A stretch of DNA of 64,000 nucleotides from Agromyces cerinus (GCF_016907835.1 NZ_JAFBCT010000001.1:1302001-1366000), one strand, 5' to 3'; numbered from the stretch's first letter, positions 1 through 11,819 are shown. Program-made: numbers and translations. The notes: generated by a model from the letters alone, not told the origin.

Positions 1-837
1 GTCGGGCAGCGCGGGGTCCTTGACGCCGGTCGAGGCCCAGAGGGGGCGCTGGCGGTTCGCGCCGGACGCGAGGAGGGCTGCGGCACGCTCTCCGCCGAAC
101 TCCTGCTCGAAGAGCTCGTAGGCGAGGCGCGCGTTGGCGAGACCGGCCTTGCTCTTCAGTGCGACGGCCTCGTCGGTGCCGATCGCGACGAGTCGCTTGT
201 CGATCTCGGTGTCGACACGCGAGACGAAGAACGAGGCGACCGAGTGGATCGTCGACAGGTCGATGCCGGCCGCCTTGGCCTGCTCGAGCCCTGCAAGATA
301 CGCCGCGATGACCTCGCGGTAGCGGTCGAGGCTGAAGATCAGGGTCACGTTGACGCTGATGCCGGAGCCGATCGCCTCAGTGATCGCGTCGAGGCCCTCG
401 GCCGTCGCGGGGATCTTGATCATGGCGTTCGGGCGGTCGACCTTGGCCCAGAGCGACTTGGCCTCGGCGATCGTGCCGGCGGTGTCGCGGGCGAGACCGG
501 GCGAGACCTCGATCGAGACGCGGCCGTCGAAGCCGTTCGAGCGGTCGTACACCGGACGGAAGACGTCGGCGGCGGCGCGCACGTCGTCGGTCGTGATCTC
601 GAAGACCGCCGTGTCGACGTCGGCGCCGGCCGCGGCGAGCGTGTGCAGCTGTTCGGCGTAGCCGTCGCCCTTCGCAAGAGCGCCGGCGAAGATCGTCGGG
701 TTGGTGGTGACGCCGACGACGTCGCGCTCGGCGATGAGTCGAGCGAGGCCGCCGGAGGCGATGCGCTCACGAGAGAGGTCGTCGAGCCAGATGCTGACGC
801 CCGCCTCCGAGAGTGCTGCAGTGGGGGAGCTGGTCAT
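1..837 (-). CDS. tal: transaldolase, 3' end cut by window edge
   Basis: Transaldolase moves a dihydroxyacetone unit between sugar phosphates in the non-oxidative pentose phosphate pathway, in the cytosol. The 279 visible residues start at ATG 837. They include the [10 protein letters not shown] strand near residue 41 and the Schiff-base lysine in MIKIPAT (about K141), both typical of the long actinobacterial transaldolase. The C-terminus lies beyond the left edge. The gene follows transketolase on the same strand after 26 bp, so the two are probably co-transcribed. The identification is firm; only the end is missing. Confidence 0.95.
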   Translation of the reverse strand, partial: MTSSPTAALSEAGVSIWLDDLSRERIASGGLARLIAERDVVGVTTNPTIFAGALAKGDGYAEQLHTLAAAGADVDTAVFEITTDDVRAAADVFRPVYDRSNGFDGRVSIEVSPGLARDTAGTIAEAKSLWAKVDRPNAMIKIPATAEGLDAITEAIGSGISVNVTLIFSLDRYREVIAAYLAGLEQAKAAGIDLSTIHSVASFFVSRVDTEIDKRLVAIGTDEAVALKSKAGLANARLAYELFEQEFGGERAAALLASGANRQRPLWASTGVKDPALPD

Positions 838-863
838 GGGAGTGTCTCCTCTTCTGGCGCGCG

Positions 864-2957
864 TCAGGCCGACGCGAGCGATTCCTTCGCGGCGGCGACG
901 ACGGCCTCGGCCGTGATGCCGAACTCGCGGAACAGGGTCTTGTAGTCGGCGGAGGCGCCGAAGTGCTCGATCGACACCGAGCGGCCGCGTGCCCCGAGAT
1001 AGCGGTGCCACGAGAGGGCGAGCCCGGCTTCGACCGAGACGCGCGCGGTGACGCCCGAGGGCAGCACCTGCTCGCGGTACTCGGCCGTCTGCTCCTCGAA
1101 CCACTCGAGCGACGGTGCCGAGACGACGCGTGCGCCGATGCCCTCGCCTGCGAGCGTCTCGCGGGCGGCGAGGGCGAGTTGCACCTCGGAGCCGGTGGCG
1201 ATGAGGATCACGTCGGGTGCGCCCGATGCGGCCTCGGCGAGCACGTAGGCGCCCTTCGCCACGTTCGACGCGGCGGCGAGGGTGTCACCGGATGCCTCGG
1301 CCGCGCCTCGCTCGAACACGGGGATGTTCTGCCGGGTGAGGGCGATGCCCGCGGGGGCATCCGTGCGCTTCAGGATCTCGAGCCAGGCGTATGCAACCTC
1401 GTTGGCGTCGGCGGGCCGTACGACCGTGAGGCCCGGGATCGCGCGGAGGGTCGCGAGCTGCTCGATGGGCTGGTGCGTCGGTCCGTCTTCACCGAGGGCG
1501 ACGGAGTCGTGCGTCCAGACGAAGATCGACGGCACCTGCATGAGCGCCGCGAGGCGCACGGCGGGCCGCATGTAGTCGCTGAAGATGAGGAAGGTGCCGC
1601 CGAAGGCGCGGGTCTTGCCGTGCAGCACGATGCCGTTGACGATAGCGCCCATGGCGTGCTCGCGGATGCCGAAGTGCAGCACGCGGCCGTAGGGGTTGCC
1701 CGAGAACTCGTGCGTCGACCACTCGGTCGGGATGAACGAGGCCGCGCCGTTGATCGTGGTCAGGTTCGACTCGGCGAGGTCGGCCGATCCGCCCCACAGC
1801 TCGGGCAGCACGCCGGCGAGGGCGTTGATGACCTTGCCCGAAGCGGCACGGGTCGACAGCTCGGTGCCGCCCTCGAAGACGGGGAGCACGGACTCGACGT
1901 CGGCGGGCAGCTCGCCGGCCTCGAGCCGGTCGAGGAGGGCCTTGCGATCGGGGTTGGCTGCGGCCCAGGCGTCGAACGCGAGCTGCCACTCGGCGTGCTG
2001 CGCAGCGCCGCGCTCGACGGCGCCGCGGGTGCGTGCGAGCACGTCTTCGGCGACGACGAAGCTCTGCTCGGGGTCGAAGCCGAGCACCTCCTTCGTCGCA
2101 GCGAGTTCCGCCGCACCGAGTGCGGAGCCGTGGATCTTGCCGGAGTTCTGCTTGCCGGGCGACGGCCAGCCGATGATCGTCTTCAGGATGATGATCGAGG
2201 GCTTCGAGGACTCGCCCTTGGCGGCCTCGATGGCTGCGTGCAGCTCGGCCACGTCTTCGACGTACTGGCCCGTCTTCTTCCAGTCGACGGTCTGCACGTG
2301 CCATCCGTACGACTCGTAGCGCTTCGCGACGTCTTCGGTGAAGGCGATGTTGGTGTCGTCTTCGATGGAGATCTGGTTGGAGTCGTAGATCACGACGAGG
2401 TTCCCGAGCTGCTGGTGGCCGGCGAGCGAGGACGCCTCGCTCGTGATGCCCTCCTGCAGGTCGCCGTCACCCGCGACGACGTAGACGAAGTGGTCGAACG
2501 GGCTCGTGCCCGCCGCGGCATCCGGGTCGAAGAGGCCGCGCTCGTACCGGGCGGCGTAGGCGAAGCCGACGGCGGAGGCGAGGCCCTGGCCGAGCGGGCC
2601 CGTCGTGATCTCGACACCCGCGGTGTGACCGTACTCGGGGTGGCCCGGGGTCTTCGAACCCCAGGTGCGCAGCGACTCGAGGTCGGACAGCTCGAGTCCG
2701 TCGCCGGCGAGGAAGAGCTGCACGTACTGCGTCAGCGAGGAGTGGCCCGCGGAGAGGATGAAGCGGTCGCGGCCGAGCCACGCGTGGTCGGACGGATCGC
2801 GGCGCATGACCTTCTGGAACAGGAGATAGGCGGCGGGCGCGAGGCTCATCGCGGTACCGGGATGCCCGTTTCCGACCTTCTCGACGGCGTCGGCCGCGAG
2901 GACCCGTGCCGTGTCGATCGCTTGGTCATCGAGAGAATCCCACTGCAGAGTTGCCAC
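864..2957 (-). CDS. tkt: transketolase
   Basis: Thiamine-diphosphate transketolase of the pentose phosphate pathway. The 697-residue product has the usual family length. It begins with the transketolase N-terminus (residues ending in [14 protein letters not shown]), has a TPP/metal motif starting GDGDLQEG near residue 160, and has a complete pyrimidine-binding and C-terminal domain. I chose GTG 2957 because GGAAGGA lies 11 nt upstream and the family homology starts there. The frame stays open further upstream without family sequence. Downstream, tal follows after 26 bp; upstream, ctaB diverges. This tkt-tal/ctaB arrangement is common in Actinobacteria. Confidence 0.95.
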   Translation of the reverse strand: MATLQWDSLDDQAIDTARVLAADAVEKVGNGHPGTAMSLAPAAYLLFQKVMRRDPSDHAWLGRDRFILSAGHSSLTQYVQLFLAGDGLELSDLESLRTWGSKTPGHPEYGHTAGVEITTGPLGQGLASAVGFAYAARYERGLFDPDAAAGTSPFDHFVYVVAGDGDLQEGITSEASSLAGHQQLGNLVVIYDSNQISIEDDTNIAFTEDVAKRYESYGWHVQTVDWKKTGQYVEDVAELHAAIEAAKGESSKPSIIILKTIIGWPSPGKQNSGKIHGSALGAAELAATKEVLGFDPEQSFVVAEDVLARTRGAVERGAAQHAEWQLAFDAWAAANPDRKALLDRLEAGELPADVESVLPVFEGGTELSTRAASGKVINALAGVLPELWGGSADLAESNLTTINGAASFIPTEWSTHEFSGNPYGRVLHFGIREHAMGAIVNGIVLHGKTRAFGGTFLIFSDYMRPAVRLAALMQVPSIFVWTHDSVALGEDGPTHQPIEQLATLRAIPGLTVVRPADANEVAYAWLEILKRTDAPAGIALTRQNIPVFERGAAEASGDTLAAASNVAKGAYVLAEAASGAPDVILIATGSEVQLALAARETLAGEGIGARVVSAPSLEWFEEQTAEYREQVLPSGVTARVSVEAGLALSWHRYLGARGRSVSIEHFGASADYKTLFREFGITAEAVVAAAKESLASA

Positions 2958-3284
2958 GATTGTGCTGTTCCTTCCGGTCGCTGGACGATGACGGGAACCG
3001 ATGGCCCCGAGCACCCCTGGAATCGCTTCGGCGCGAATCGCCCGGCGGATGACCTCTGGTCGGTTTGCACCGGACGGCAATTCGAAAACCGCGCCGTCGG
3101 GCGCGCACTGCCAAGTATATGGACTCCTCACGTTTCATGACGGTGACGAGGAGCTCACGCGCACCGCGCTCGGTCGTGAGGCCGAGGGGTGCCGAACCGT
3201 GGCGGCGGAACGGGCGACACACGATGTCATAGAATCGATGACGAGCGCGGCCGTGTTTTGCGTGCCCTCGCCGGAAGAGGAACG
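2958..3284. promoter_or_regulatory. divergent tkt/ctaB intergenic region
   Basis: This 327-bp stretch has no convincing gene. It must carry the promoters of two divergent transcripts. A TATACT hexamer at 3114-3119 on the minus strand could be the tkt -10, giving a leader of about 150 nt. A TAGAAT hexamer at 3230-3235 on the plus strand could be the ctaB -10. Neither has a good -35 box. No hairpin, repeat or riboswitch consensus was recognised. Confidence 0.35.
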
Positions 3285-4205
3285 ATGCAGGCAGCCGTAG
3301 AGACCAGAGACCACCGCCCGGCGATGACCGTCCGGCGCAAGCTCTCGGCCTATCTGGCCCTCACCAAGCCGCGAGTGATCGAGCTGCTGCTCGTCGTGAC
3401 CGCGCCGACCATGATCCTCGCTCAGCAGGGGCTGCCGAGTCTCTGGCTGCTCATCGCCACGCTCATCGGCGGCGCAATGAGCGCGGGCTCGGCGGGTGCG
3501 TTCAACTGCTACATCGATCGCGACATCGACCGGGTCATGAAGCGCACGCAGGGGCGCCCGCTCGTGACCGGCGAACTGAGCGATCGCGAGGCGCTCGTCT
3601 TCGCATACGGACTCGGCATCGCTTCGATCGTCTGGCTCGGCATCTTCACCAACTGGCTCGCCGCCGCGCTCTCGCTCGGCGCGATCCTGCTCTACGTGGT
3701 CTTCTACAGCCTCATCCTGAAGCGCCGCACCGCCCAGAACATCGTCTGGGGCGGCGTCGCGGGCTGCATGCCCGTGCTCATCGGCTGGGCCGCGGTCACC
3801 GGCGACCTCAGCTGGCCGCCGGTCATCCTCTTCCTCATCATCTTCCTCTGGACGCCGCCGCACTATTGGCCGCTCTCGATGAAGTACAAGGACGACTACG
3901 CGGCCGCCGGGGTTCCGATGCTCGCCGTCGTGCGGGGTCGTGCTCAGGTGGGGCTGCAGGTCATCCTCTACGCATGGGCGACCGTCGCGTGCTCGCTCCT
4001 GCTCATCCCGATCGCCGACATGGGACTCGTCTACTCGACGGTCGCGGTCGTCACCGGCGTCTGGTTCATCTACGAGACGCACCGCCTGTACAACCTCGCG
4101 ATCCGCCACGAGCAGGTCTCGCCGATGCGGGTCTTCCACGGCTCGATCGCCTACCTGTCGCTGCTCTTCCTCGCGGTCGGCATCGACCCGCTGCTGCCGT
4201 TCTGA
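3285..4205 (+). CDS. ctaB: protoheme IX farnesyltransferase (heme O synthase)
   Basis: Integral membrane UbiA-family prenyltransferase that adds a farnesyl group to heme B to give heme O, the first step to heme A for cytochrome c oxidase. The 306-residue product shows the Asp-rich motif [15 protein letters not shown] around residues 74-88, the second loop with [11 protein letters not shown], and several hydrophobic helices. ATG 3285 is chosen because GGAAGAGGAACG lies directly upstream. The frame is open to 3189, but that extension looks non-coding. The next enzyme, ctaA, is convergent 185 bp downstream. Confidence 0.95.
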   Translation: MQAAVETRDHRPAMTVRRKLSAYLALTKPRVIELLLVVTAPTMILAQQGLPSLWLLIATLIGGAMSAGSAGAFNCYIDRDIDRVMKRTQGRPLVTGELSDREALVFAYGLGIASIVWLGIFTNWLAAALSLGAILLYVVFYSLILKRRTAQNIVWGGVAGCMPVLIGWAAVTGDLSWPPVILFLIIFLWTPPHYWPLSMKYKDDYAAAGVPMLAVVRGRAQVGLQVILYAWATVACSLLLIPIADMGLVYSTVAVVTGVWFIYETHRLYNLAIRHEQVSPMRVFHGSIAYLSLLFLAVGIDPLLPF

Positions 4206-4390
4206 ACGGCGTCACGGCGTCCCGGTCTCGCACCCGCCGGCCCAGCCGGCCCCGCCCCTCCCGCCGCTGAATCGGAGCTCGGGTCAGAGGCTGCACCTGC
4301 GGTCGGCATGACTTCAGAGATCTGCACCGAATCGGAGCGGATCAGCTGATGCCGTCCGGTCTGGCACAGCTCTCCGAAGCTGCGGTGCGT

Positions 4391-5296
4391 TCAGCGAGCG
4401 GATGCCTCGACCGGCGACGGCTCGGGCGCGGCGTCTGCCGCGACGGGGCGCTTCAGCCGCATGACTACGACCGTCATGGTGGCGGCCGTGAGGGCCGCGA
4501 GCACCATGTGCACGCCGACTGCGAGTGCCGGCAGGCCGCTCCGCGCCTGGTAGAGACCGACGCCGACCTGCACGAGCTCGATGGCGAGGAGGGCGATCGA
4601 CCAGCGGAGGGTCGGCAGCTTCAGCCGCCACGCGGCGATGACGAGCACGAGGGTCAGCGCGAGCAGCGCGTAGCCCGGCCAGGAGTGCACGTGAGCGAGC
4701 ACGCTCGCGTCGACGCCGGTGCGGATGACGTCCTCATCACCCGAGTGCGGACCCGAGGCGGTGGTGAAGACGCCGACCACGACCGTCGCCGCGAGGACGA
4801 AGCTCGTGATGTGGGTGAGCATCGCGAACGGCTTGGGGACGGCGAGTTCTCGCGTTCCGCCGGGCTCGTACATGCGGACGAGGAAGGCGGCGGCGATGCA
4901 GACGATGACGACCGAGACCGTGTAGTGGAAGCCGACGAGTGCCGCGGCGAGCTCCTGCCAGACCACGAAGGCGCCGACGAGCGCCTGCACGATCACGAGG
5001 ACGAAGACGAGGACGGCGAGCACGAAGAGATCGCGCCGTTCGCGGCGGTGCCGCCACACGAGGATCAGCACCCCGGCCGCAGCGAGCAGGAGCGGACCGC
5101 TGATCGTGCGGTTCGCGAACTCGATGACGCCGTGGATGCCGAGCTCGGGGGTCGGGATCAGCGAGCCCGGCACGCAGACGGGCCAGTCGCTGCAGCCGAG
5201 TCCCGAATCCGTGAGGCGCACCGCGCCACCGGTTGCGATGATCAGCACGTTGAGTACGAACGAGGCCCAGGCGAAGATACGGAGAGTGCGGGTCAC
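4391..5296 (-). CDS. ctaA: heme A synthase (COX15/CtaA family)
   Basis: Membrane protein that oxidises the C8 methyl of heme O to the formyl of heme A. The 301-residue product has about eight hydrophobic segments. An N-terminal cysteine pair (LGCSDWPVC, about C35 and C41) marks the disulfide-bearing Gram-positive type. Histidines in GFHYTVSV, HITSFV and HVHSWPG are candidate heme ligands. GTG 5296 is chosen because AGGAACGACCCGC precedes it and the first membrane helix follows at once. The gene diverges from the suf operon and converges on ctaB. Confidence 0.92.
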   Translation of the reverse strand: MTRTLRIFAWASFVLNVLIIATGGAVRLTDSGLGCSDWPVCVPGSLIPTPELGIHGVIEFANRTISGPLLLAAAGVLILVWRHRRERRDLFVLAVLVFVLVIVQALVGAFVVWQELAAALVGFHYTVSVVIVCIAAAFLVRMYEPGGTRELAVPKPFAMLTHITSFVLAATVVVGVFTTASGPHSGDEDVIRTGVDASVLAHVHSWPGYALLALTLVLVIAAWRLKLPTLRWSIALLAIELVQVGVGLYQARSGLPALAVGVHMVLAALTAATMTVVVMRLKRPVAADAAPEPSPVEASAR

Positions 5297-5547
5297 GCGG
5301 GTCGTTCCTGATCCGGATCGCGCTGTGACGGCACTGGGAGTCCTGCCCGGCGCCTGCCGCGACCCTATAGACTTGAGGGGTTGGTAGGCCCGCCGACCGC
5401 GCGAGATCGCGCGCCACGGGCCGCATACCATCTTAGGTTGGCACTAGCGCCACCGGGCACATCATCACCCACTCAACGAGCGCCTCGACTCACGAGGGGA
5501 ATGAGCCGGCCTGATAGCCGGTTGCACGGGAGGAGAAGAGGGAGAGC

Positions 5548-6966
5548 ATGACGGACGTACTGATCGACCGACCGGAACTCGAAGGGCTCGGTACCTACGA
5601 GTTCGGCTGGGCCGACTCCGACGCCGCGGGGGCATCCGCCCGACGCGGCATCTCGCCGGAGGTCGTCGCCGACATCTCCGCGCTGAAATCGGAGCCGGAA
5701 TGGATGCTCCAGCGTCGCCAGCGCGCCCTGCAGCTCTTCGAGCGCAAGCCGATGCCCACGTGGGGCGCCGACCTGTCGGAGATCGACTTCGACAACATCA
5801 AGTACTTCGTGCGCTCGACCGAGAAGCAGGCCCAGACCTGGGAAGACCTGCCCGACGACATCAAGAACACGTACGAGAAGCTCGGCATCCCCGAGGCCGA
5901 ACGCCAGCGCCTCGTCGCGGGTGTCGCGGCCCAGTACGAGTCCGAGGTGGTCTACCACCAGATCAATGAAGAGCTCGAGCGCCAGGGCGTCATCTTCATG
6001 GACACCGACACCGCGCTGAAGGAGCACCCCGAGTTCTTCGAGGAGTACTTCGGCACCGTGATCCCCGCCGGCGACAACAAGTTCGCGGCGCTGAACACGG
6101 CTGTGTGGTCGGGCGGTTCGTTCGTCTACGTGCCGAAGGGCGTGCACGTCGAGATTCCGCTGCAGGCCTACTTCCGCATCAACACCGAGAACATGGGCCA
6201 GTTCGAGCGCACGCTGATCATCGCCGACGAGGGCAGCTACGTGCACTACATCGAGGGCTGCACGGCGCCGATCTACAAGAGCGACTCGCTGCACTCGGCC
6301 GTCGTCGAGATCATCGTCAAGAAAGACGCACGCGTGCGCTACACGACGATCCAGAACTGGTCGAACAACGTCTACAACCTCGTGACCAAGCGCGCCACGG
6401 CCGCCGAAGGCGCCACCATGGAGTGGGTCGACGGCAACATCGGTTCCAAGGTCACGATGAAGTACCCGTCGATCTTCCTCATGGGCGAGCACGCCAAGGG
6501 CGAGACCCTCTCGGTCGCGTTCGCGGGCCCGGGCCAGCACCAGGACGCCGGCGCGAAGATGATCCACATGGCGCCGTACACGCAGTCGTCGATCGTCTCG
6601 AAGTCGATCGCACGCGGCGGGGGCCGAGCCGGCTACCGCGGCGAGGTGCGCATCGACGCGAACGCCCACCACTCGGCGAACAGCGTCGTCTGCGACGCCC
6701 TGCTCGTCGACACGATCTCCCGCTCCGACACCTACCCGGCGATCGACATCCGCGTCGACGACGTGAAGCTCGGACACGAGGCCACGGTCTCGAAGGTCAG
6801 CGAGGAGCAGCTCTTCTACCTGATGAGCCGTGGCATCGACGAGACCGAGGCCATGTCGATGATCGTGCGCGGCTTCATCGAGCCGATCGCGCGCGAGCTC
6901 CCCATGGAATACGCGATGGAACTCAACAAGCTCATCGAAATGGGCATGGAAGGATCGGTGGGCTAG
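5548..6966 (+). CDS. sufB: Fe-S cluster assembly protein SufB
   Basis: SufB is the scaffold of the SufBCD complex, which builds Fe-S clusters in the cytosol. The 472-residue length fits the family. Conserved family sequence includes [16 protein letters not shown], the GCTAPIYK segment and the C-terminal stretch ending [19 protein letters not shown]. The ATG follows GGGAGAGC. It is the first gene of an operon, with sufD starting 2 nt after its stop. A sufR repressor, usual in front of sufB in many Actinobacteria, is not here; ctaA diverges instead. No intein is visible. Confidence 0.96.
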   Translation: MTDVLIDRPELEGLGTYEFGWADSDAAGASARRGISPEVVADISALKSEPEWMLQRRQRALQLFERKPMPTWGADLSEIDFDNIKYFVRSTEKQAQTWEDLPDDIKNTYEKLGIPEAERQRLVAGVAAQYESEVVYHQINEELERQGVIFMDTDTALKEHPEFFEEYFGTVIPAGDNKFAALNTAVWSGGSFVYVPKGVHVEIPLQAYFRINTENMGQFERTLIIADEGSYVHYIEGCTAPIYKSDSLHSAVVEIIVKKDARVRYTTIQNWSNNVYNLVTKRATAAEGATMEWVDGNIGSKVTMKYPSIFLMGEHAKGETLSVAFAGPGQHQDAGAKMIHMAPYTQSSIVSKSIARGGGRAGYRGEVRIDANAHHSANSVVCDALLVDTISRSDTYPAIDIRVDDVKLGHEATVSKVSEEQLFYLMSRGIDETEAMSMIVRGFIEPIARELPMEYAMELNKLIEMGMEGSVG

Positions 6967-6968
6967 TA

Positions 6969-8150
6969 GTGACCGCCCAGATGACCAGCACCGCCATGCC
7001 CACTGCAGGACAGCACGGCCTCGTCGCGCACTCCGACGGCGCCTTCGTGCCGGTGCAGACCCGCTCCGAGCGATTCCGCTCCGTGAACGTCGCGGACTTC
7101 CCGCCCATCAACGGCCGCGAGCACGAGTGGAAGCTCTCCCCGGTCGCGGTGTTCGCCGACCTGACCGGTGGCGAGCTCGACGGGTCGCGCCTTCCGATCG
7201 AGACGACGGATGCCTCGGGCATCTCGTTCTCGTACATCCCGCGCGACGACGCCCGCATCGGCACGGCGGGCACGCCCGAAGAGCGCGCGAGCGCCAACGC
7301 GTGGTCGACGTTCGAAGAGGCCCTCCTCGTCTCCGTCACCGGTGAAGACGAGAAGATCGTGTTCGTGACCCGCACGGGGCTCGGCGACGCGCCGCGCGCC
7401 GCGCACACCGTCATCGAGGCCGCGCCGAACAGCCGCGGCTTCGTCGTGCTCGCCGGCACGGGCGCCGCCCGCCTCAGCGAGAACGTCGAGATCCTCGTCG
7501 GCGCCGGGGCATCCCTCACCGTCGTGTCGCTGCAGGAGTGGGACGACGAGGCCGTGCACCTCTCGAGCCAGTTCGCCCGCCTCGGCCGCGACTCGTTCCT
7601 GAAGCACATCGTCGTCTCGCTCGGCGGCAAGGTCGTCCGGGTGAACCCCTCGACCCACCTCGCCGAACAGGGTGCCGACATCGAGGCCCTCGGCCTGTAC
7701 TTCGCCGATGCCGGTCAGCACCTCGAGCAGCAGGTCTACGTGCACCACGACGCACCCCACACCAAGAGCCGCGTGACCTACAAGGGTGCGCTCCAGGGCG
7801 CAGGCGCGCGCACCGTCTGGATCGGCGACGTGCTCATCGGCAACGCCGCGGTCGGCACCGACAGCTACGAGCAGAACCGCAACCTCGTGCTCACCGAGGG
7901 CACCCGTGCAGACTCCGTGCCGAACCTCGAGATCGAGACCGGCGACATCGAAGGCGCCGGGCACGCGAGTGCCACGGGTCGGTTCGACGACGAGCAGTTG
8001 TTCTACCTCATGGCACGCGGCATCCGCGAAGACGAGGCACGACGACTCGTCGTGCGCGGCTTCCTCACCGACATCGTGCAGAAGATCGGCTCGGCCGACC
8101 TCGAAGCCCGCCTCACGGCGGCGATCGAGGCTGAACTGGAAGGTCGCTGA
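6969..8150 (+). CDS. sufD: Fe-S cluster assembly protein SufD
   Basis: SufD pairs with SufB to form the scaffold of the SufBCD complex. The 393-residue protein has a variable N-terminal part and a conserved C-terminal beta-helix ending with DEQLFYLMARGIREDEARR, matching the same region of SufB. GTG 6969 lies two bases after the sufB stop and implies translational coupling; an internal ATG at 6981 is a possible alternative. The next gene starts one base after the stop. Confidence 0.94.
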   Translation: MTAQMTSTAMPTAGQHGLVAHSDGAFVPVQTRSERFRSVNVADFPPINGREHEWKLSPVAVFADLTGGELDGSRLPIETTDASGISFSYIPRDDARIGTAGTPEERASANAWSTFEEALLVSVTGEDEKIVFVTRTGLGDAPRAAHTVIEAAPNSRGFVVLAGTGAARLSENVEILVGAGASLTVVSLQEWDDEAVHLSSQFARLGRDSFLKHIVVSLGGKVVRVNPSTHLAEQGADIEALGLYFADAGQHLEQQVYVHHDAPHTKSRVTYKGALQGAGARTVWIGDVLIGNAAVGTDSYEQNRNLVLTEGTRADSVPNLEIETGDIEGAGHASATGRFDDEQLFYLMARGIREDEARRLVVRGFLTDIVQKIGSADLEARLTAAIEAELEGR

Positions 8151-8151
8151 C

Positions 8152-8478
8152 GTGACATCCGTGCGTGTGTGCGCCATCGACGACCTCGCCGTCAACGAAG
8201 CGTCGCGCTTCGTGCTCGAGGGCGTTCCCATCGCCGTCGTGAAGGACGCAGCGGGTGATGTCTTCGCCATCGGAGACACCTGCACCCACGGCGACATCTC
8301 GCTCGCCGAGGGCTTCGTCGAAGACGACACCCTCGAGTGCTGGGCGCACGGCTCCATGTTCTCCCTCAAGACGGGCAAGCCGCTCACGCTGCCCGCGTAC
8401 GAGCCCGTCCCGGTCTACCAGGTCGAGCTCAAGGACGGCGACGTCCACATCGATCCCGCGGTCACCCTGACCGTCTGA
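8152..8478 (+). CDS. Rieske-type 2Fe-2S ferredoxin in the suf operon
   Basis: Small 108-residue Rieske-fold protein. The ligand motifs are CTH and, 17 residues later, CWAH, which supply the two Cys and two His for a 2Fe-2S cluster. It resembles the ferredoxin subunits of non-heme iron oxygenases, but no oxygenase gene is nearby. Its place between sufD and sufC, one base after the sufD stop, suggests a role in electron supply or cluster handling during Fe-S assembly. That role is inferred from context only. GTG 8152 is the only start consistent with the spacing. Confidence 0.88.
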   Translation: MTSVRVCAIDDLAVNEASRFVLEGVPIAVVKDAAGDVFAIGDTCTHGDISLAEGFVEDDTLECWAHGSMFSLKTGKPLTLPAYEPVPVYQVELKDGDVHIDPAVTLTV

Positions 8479-8530
8479 CACACCTTCTCCGGCCCGGAAC
8501 GGCCGGCAACCGAAAGAGACCACTACGAAC

Positions 8531-9328
<798 letters not shown>

Positions 9329-9348
9329 GCAGAGGGTAGAATCGCACC

Positions 9349-9678
9349 ATGGTCACCTCCCTCGCACCAGAGCGCTACGACCAGGTCGAAGAAGCGCTGA
9401 AAGACGTCATGGATCCCGAGCTCGGGGTCAACATCGTCGACCTCGGCCTCATCTACGACCTCGGGTGGGACGACGAGAACGACGCCCTGGTCATCCACAT
9501 GACGCTCACGAGTGCCGGATGCCCCCTCACCGACGTCATCGAGGAGCAGACCGCCGAGGCACTCGACGGAACGGTCGACGCGTTCCGCATCAACTGGGTG
9601 TGGATGCCGCCGTGGGGCCCCGAGCGCATCACCGACGACGGCCGCGACATGATGCGCGCCCTCGGCTTCGCGATCTGA
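9349..9678 (+). CDS. sufT: SufT-like metal-sulfur cluster assembly factor (MIP18/DUF59)
   Basis: 109-residue MIP18/DUF59 protein. The family motif starts LKDVMDPELGVNIVDLGLIY, and the conserved cysteine sits in TSAGCPLTD. Relatives assist Fe-S cluster maturation or transfer to target enzymes. It ends the suf operon 20 bp after sufC. A TAGAAT hexamer at 9337-9342, six bases before the ATG, could also drive a separate leaderless transcript. A strong hairpin follows the gene. Confidence 0.9.
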   Translation: MVTSLAPERYDQVEEALKDVMDPELGVNIVDLGLIYDLGWDDENDALVIHMTLTSAGCPLTDVIEEQTAEALDGTVDAFRINWVWMPPWGPERITDDGRDMMRALGFAI

Positions 9679-9731
9679 GTTCCACGCTCTGAGTCATCGC
9701 GATCCGAGTCGCTCGTTCGACATCGACGGAT

Positions 9732-9757
9732 GCCCCGTGCAGCACGCTGCACGGGGC
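9732..9757. terminator. bidirectional terminator between suf operon and M3 peptidase
   Basis: A perfect 12-bp inverted repeat (GCCCCGTGCAGC and its complement) with almost no loop sits between two convergent genes, 53 bp after the sufT stop. It most likely ends both transcripts. There is no T tract on the plus side, which is common for actinobacterial terminators. Confidence 0.7.
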
Positions 9758-9767
9758 GTCCGCCGTC

Positions 9768-11813
9768 TCAGGCGAGGCCGCGGCGCTCGAGGAGCGCCGC
9801 GATGTCGGGCTCGCGCCCGAGCAGGCGGCGGATCGACTCCCGCGGGTCACGTGACCCGCCCGGAGCGAGGATCTCCTCGCGGTAGCGCGCACCGTTCTCC
9901 CGAGTGGCTCCGCCGTGCGCCTCGAACCAGGCCATGATGTCGGCGCCCGGCACCTCGCTCCAGATGTACGAGTAGTACCCGGCGTCGTACCCGCCCGCGA
10001 AGACGTGCGCGAAGTAGGTGCTCGAGTAGCGCGGCGGCACGAGCGGGTCGTCGAGGCCGGCGGCCGCCAGTGCCCGGCGCTCGAAGTCGGCGACATCGGT
10101 GACGGCATCGGCCTCAGCGGGGGAGAGACGGTGCCACGCCTGGTCGAGCACGGCCGCCGCGAGGTACTCGGTCGTCGAGAAGCCCTCGTTGAACGTGCGC
10201 GACGCCAGCAGGCGATCGACGAGCTGCTGCGGCATCCGCTCGCCGGTCTCGTGGTGCACCGCGTACTCGCCGAGCACCTCGGGTCGCAGGACCCACAGCT
10301 CGTTGACCTGGCTCGGCAGCTCGACGAAGTCGCGGTACACGTTCGTGCCCGACATCGACGGGTGCACGACGTGCGAGAGCAGGCCGTGCAGCGCGTGACC
10401 GAACTCGTGGAAGAGCGTCTCGGTCTCGTCGAGCGTGAGCAGCGTCGGTTCGCCCGCCGCCGGCCGGGCGACGTTCATGTTGTTCACGACGACCGGGAGC
10501 GTGCCCTCGAGCGTCGACTGCTCGACGAGCGAGCTCATCCATGCTCCGCCGCGCTTCGAATCGCGGGTGTACAGGTCGAGCAGGTAGAGCCCGACCGGGG
10601 TGCCATCCTGCTCGAACACCTCGAACACGCGGGTCTCGGGGTGGTAGCCGACGAGGTCGGTGCGCTCGAGGATCTTCAGGCCGTACAGCAGCTCCGCGGC
10701 GCGGAAGACGCCGCGGGTGAGCACTCGGTCGAACTCGAGGTACGGGCGCATCTCGTCGAGGTCGACCGCGTACCGCTCGCGCCGCACGGCCTCGCTCAGC
10801 ACTGCCCAGTCGGATGCCTCGATCGGCCGTCGCTCCTCGGTGACCGCCTGCTCGGCGAGGGCGTGCGCTTCGCGCTGGGCGTTCGCCGTGGCGGCGGGCA
10901 CGAGCCGGTCGAGCAGCTCGGCGACGGCCTCGGGCGTTCCGGCCGTCTCGTCGACGGTCACTGCGGCGGCGTGGTTGTCGAACCCGAGGAGTGCGGCCCG
11001 CCGGGCGCGGATCCGCACGATCTCGAGGAGCGTCGAACGGGTGTCGTGAACGCCGCCGCGGCATCCGCGTGACCGGGATGCGGCGAGCAGGCGGTCGCGC
11101 ACGGCGTCGCGCTCGAGGGATGCGAGAGCCGGCTGCCCCGTCGGCAGCACGAGAGTGATGAGCCAGCCGTCGAGACCGCGCGCCATCGCGGCCTCTCGCG
11201 CCGCCGAACGCCGACCATCGTCGAGGCCTGCGAGGTCGTCGGGATCGGTCAGGTGCAGCGCGAGGTCGTTGCCGTCGGCGAGCAGATGCTGCTGGAATGC
11301 CGTCGTGAGTTCGGAGAGACGGGTGTTCATGGTCGTGAGCTCGAGGCGCTGCGGCTCGCTCAGGGCGGCTCCGGCGAGGGTCGCGGTGCGGTGGTACCTG
11401 TCGAGCAGCTCCGCCGACTCGGCGTCGAGCCCGAGCTCGTCGCGCGCGTCCTGCAGTTCGGAGAGTCGCGCGTAGAGGCGCGGATCGAGCCGGATGGCGT
11501 CCCGATGCGCCGACAGCAGGGGCGCGAACTCCACCTCGAGGGCGTCGATCGCGGCATCGCTGTCGGCCGAACTCGCGTTCTCGAAGACGGGGAGCACGCG
11601 GCGGAGTACCTCTCCCGCGCGTTCGAGGGCGACGACGGTGTTCTCGAACGTCGGCGCCGCGGCATCCGTCGCGATCGCCTCGATCGCCCGACGCTGCTCG
11701 CGCATGCCGGTTTCGATCGCCTCCCGGTAGTGCTCCGGTCGGATGAGGGCGAAGAGCGGAAGCCGGTAGGGCAGCGGGCTCGGCTCGAGGAACGGGTTGG
11801 AGTGCTCGGTCAT
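9768..11813 (-). CDS. M3-family oligopeptidase (dipeptidyl carboxypeptidase-like)
   Basis: Zinc metallopeptidase of family M3, 681 residues, which cleaves short peptides in the cytosol. The zinc motif HEFGH is at residues 469-473 and is followed by ALHGLLSH. The N-terminus (PLFALIRPEHYREAIETGM) and overall length match the Dcp/oligopeptidase A branch. No signal peptide is visible. ATG 11813 has no Shine-Dalgarno sequence, but a TACGGT -10-like hexamer lies exactly six bases upstream, so a leaderless mRNA is likely. It is convergent with the suf operon and divergent from the methyltransferase gene. Confidence 0.92.
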   Translation of the reverse strand: MTEHSNPFLEPSPLPYRLPLFALIRPEHYREAIETGMREQRRAIEAIATDAAAPTFENTVVALERAGEVLRRVLPVFENASSADSDAAIDALEVEFAPLLSAHRDAIRLDPRLYARLSELQDARDELGLDAESAELLDRYHRTATLAGAALSEPQRLELTTMNTRLSELTTAFQQHLLADGNDLALHLTDPDDLAGLDDGRRSAAREAAMARGLDGWLITLVLPTGQPALASLERDAVRDRLLAASRSRGCRGGVHDTRSTLLEIVRIRARRAALLGFDNHAAAVTVDETAGTPEAVAELLDRLVPAATANAQREAHALAEQAVTEERRPIEASDWAVLSEAVRRERYAVDLDEMRPYLEFDRVLTRGVFRAAELLYGLKILERTDLVGYHPETRVFEVFEQDGTPVGLYLLDLYTRDSKRGGAWMSSLVEQSTLEGTLPVVVNNMNVARPAAGEPTLLTLDETETLFHEFGHALHGLLSHVVHPSMSGTNVYRDFVELPSQVNELWVLRPEVLGEYAVHHETGERMPQQLVDRLLASRTFNEGFSTTEYLAAAVLDQAWHRLSPAEADAVTDVADFERRALAAAGLDDPLVPPRYSSTYFAHVFAGGYDAGYYSYIWSEVPGADIMAWFEAHGGATRENGARYREEILAPGGSRDPRESIRRLLGREPDIAALLERRGLA

Positions 11814-11819
11814 CCATCC

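Noticed and set aside
813..3140. 775-codon open frame on the plus strand opposite transketolase
   Set aside because: Antisense shadow caused by high GC at third codon positions; Arg/Gly/Asp-rich, no domain, and the minus strand clearly encodes transketolase.
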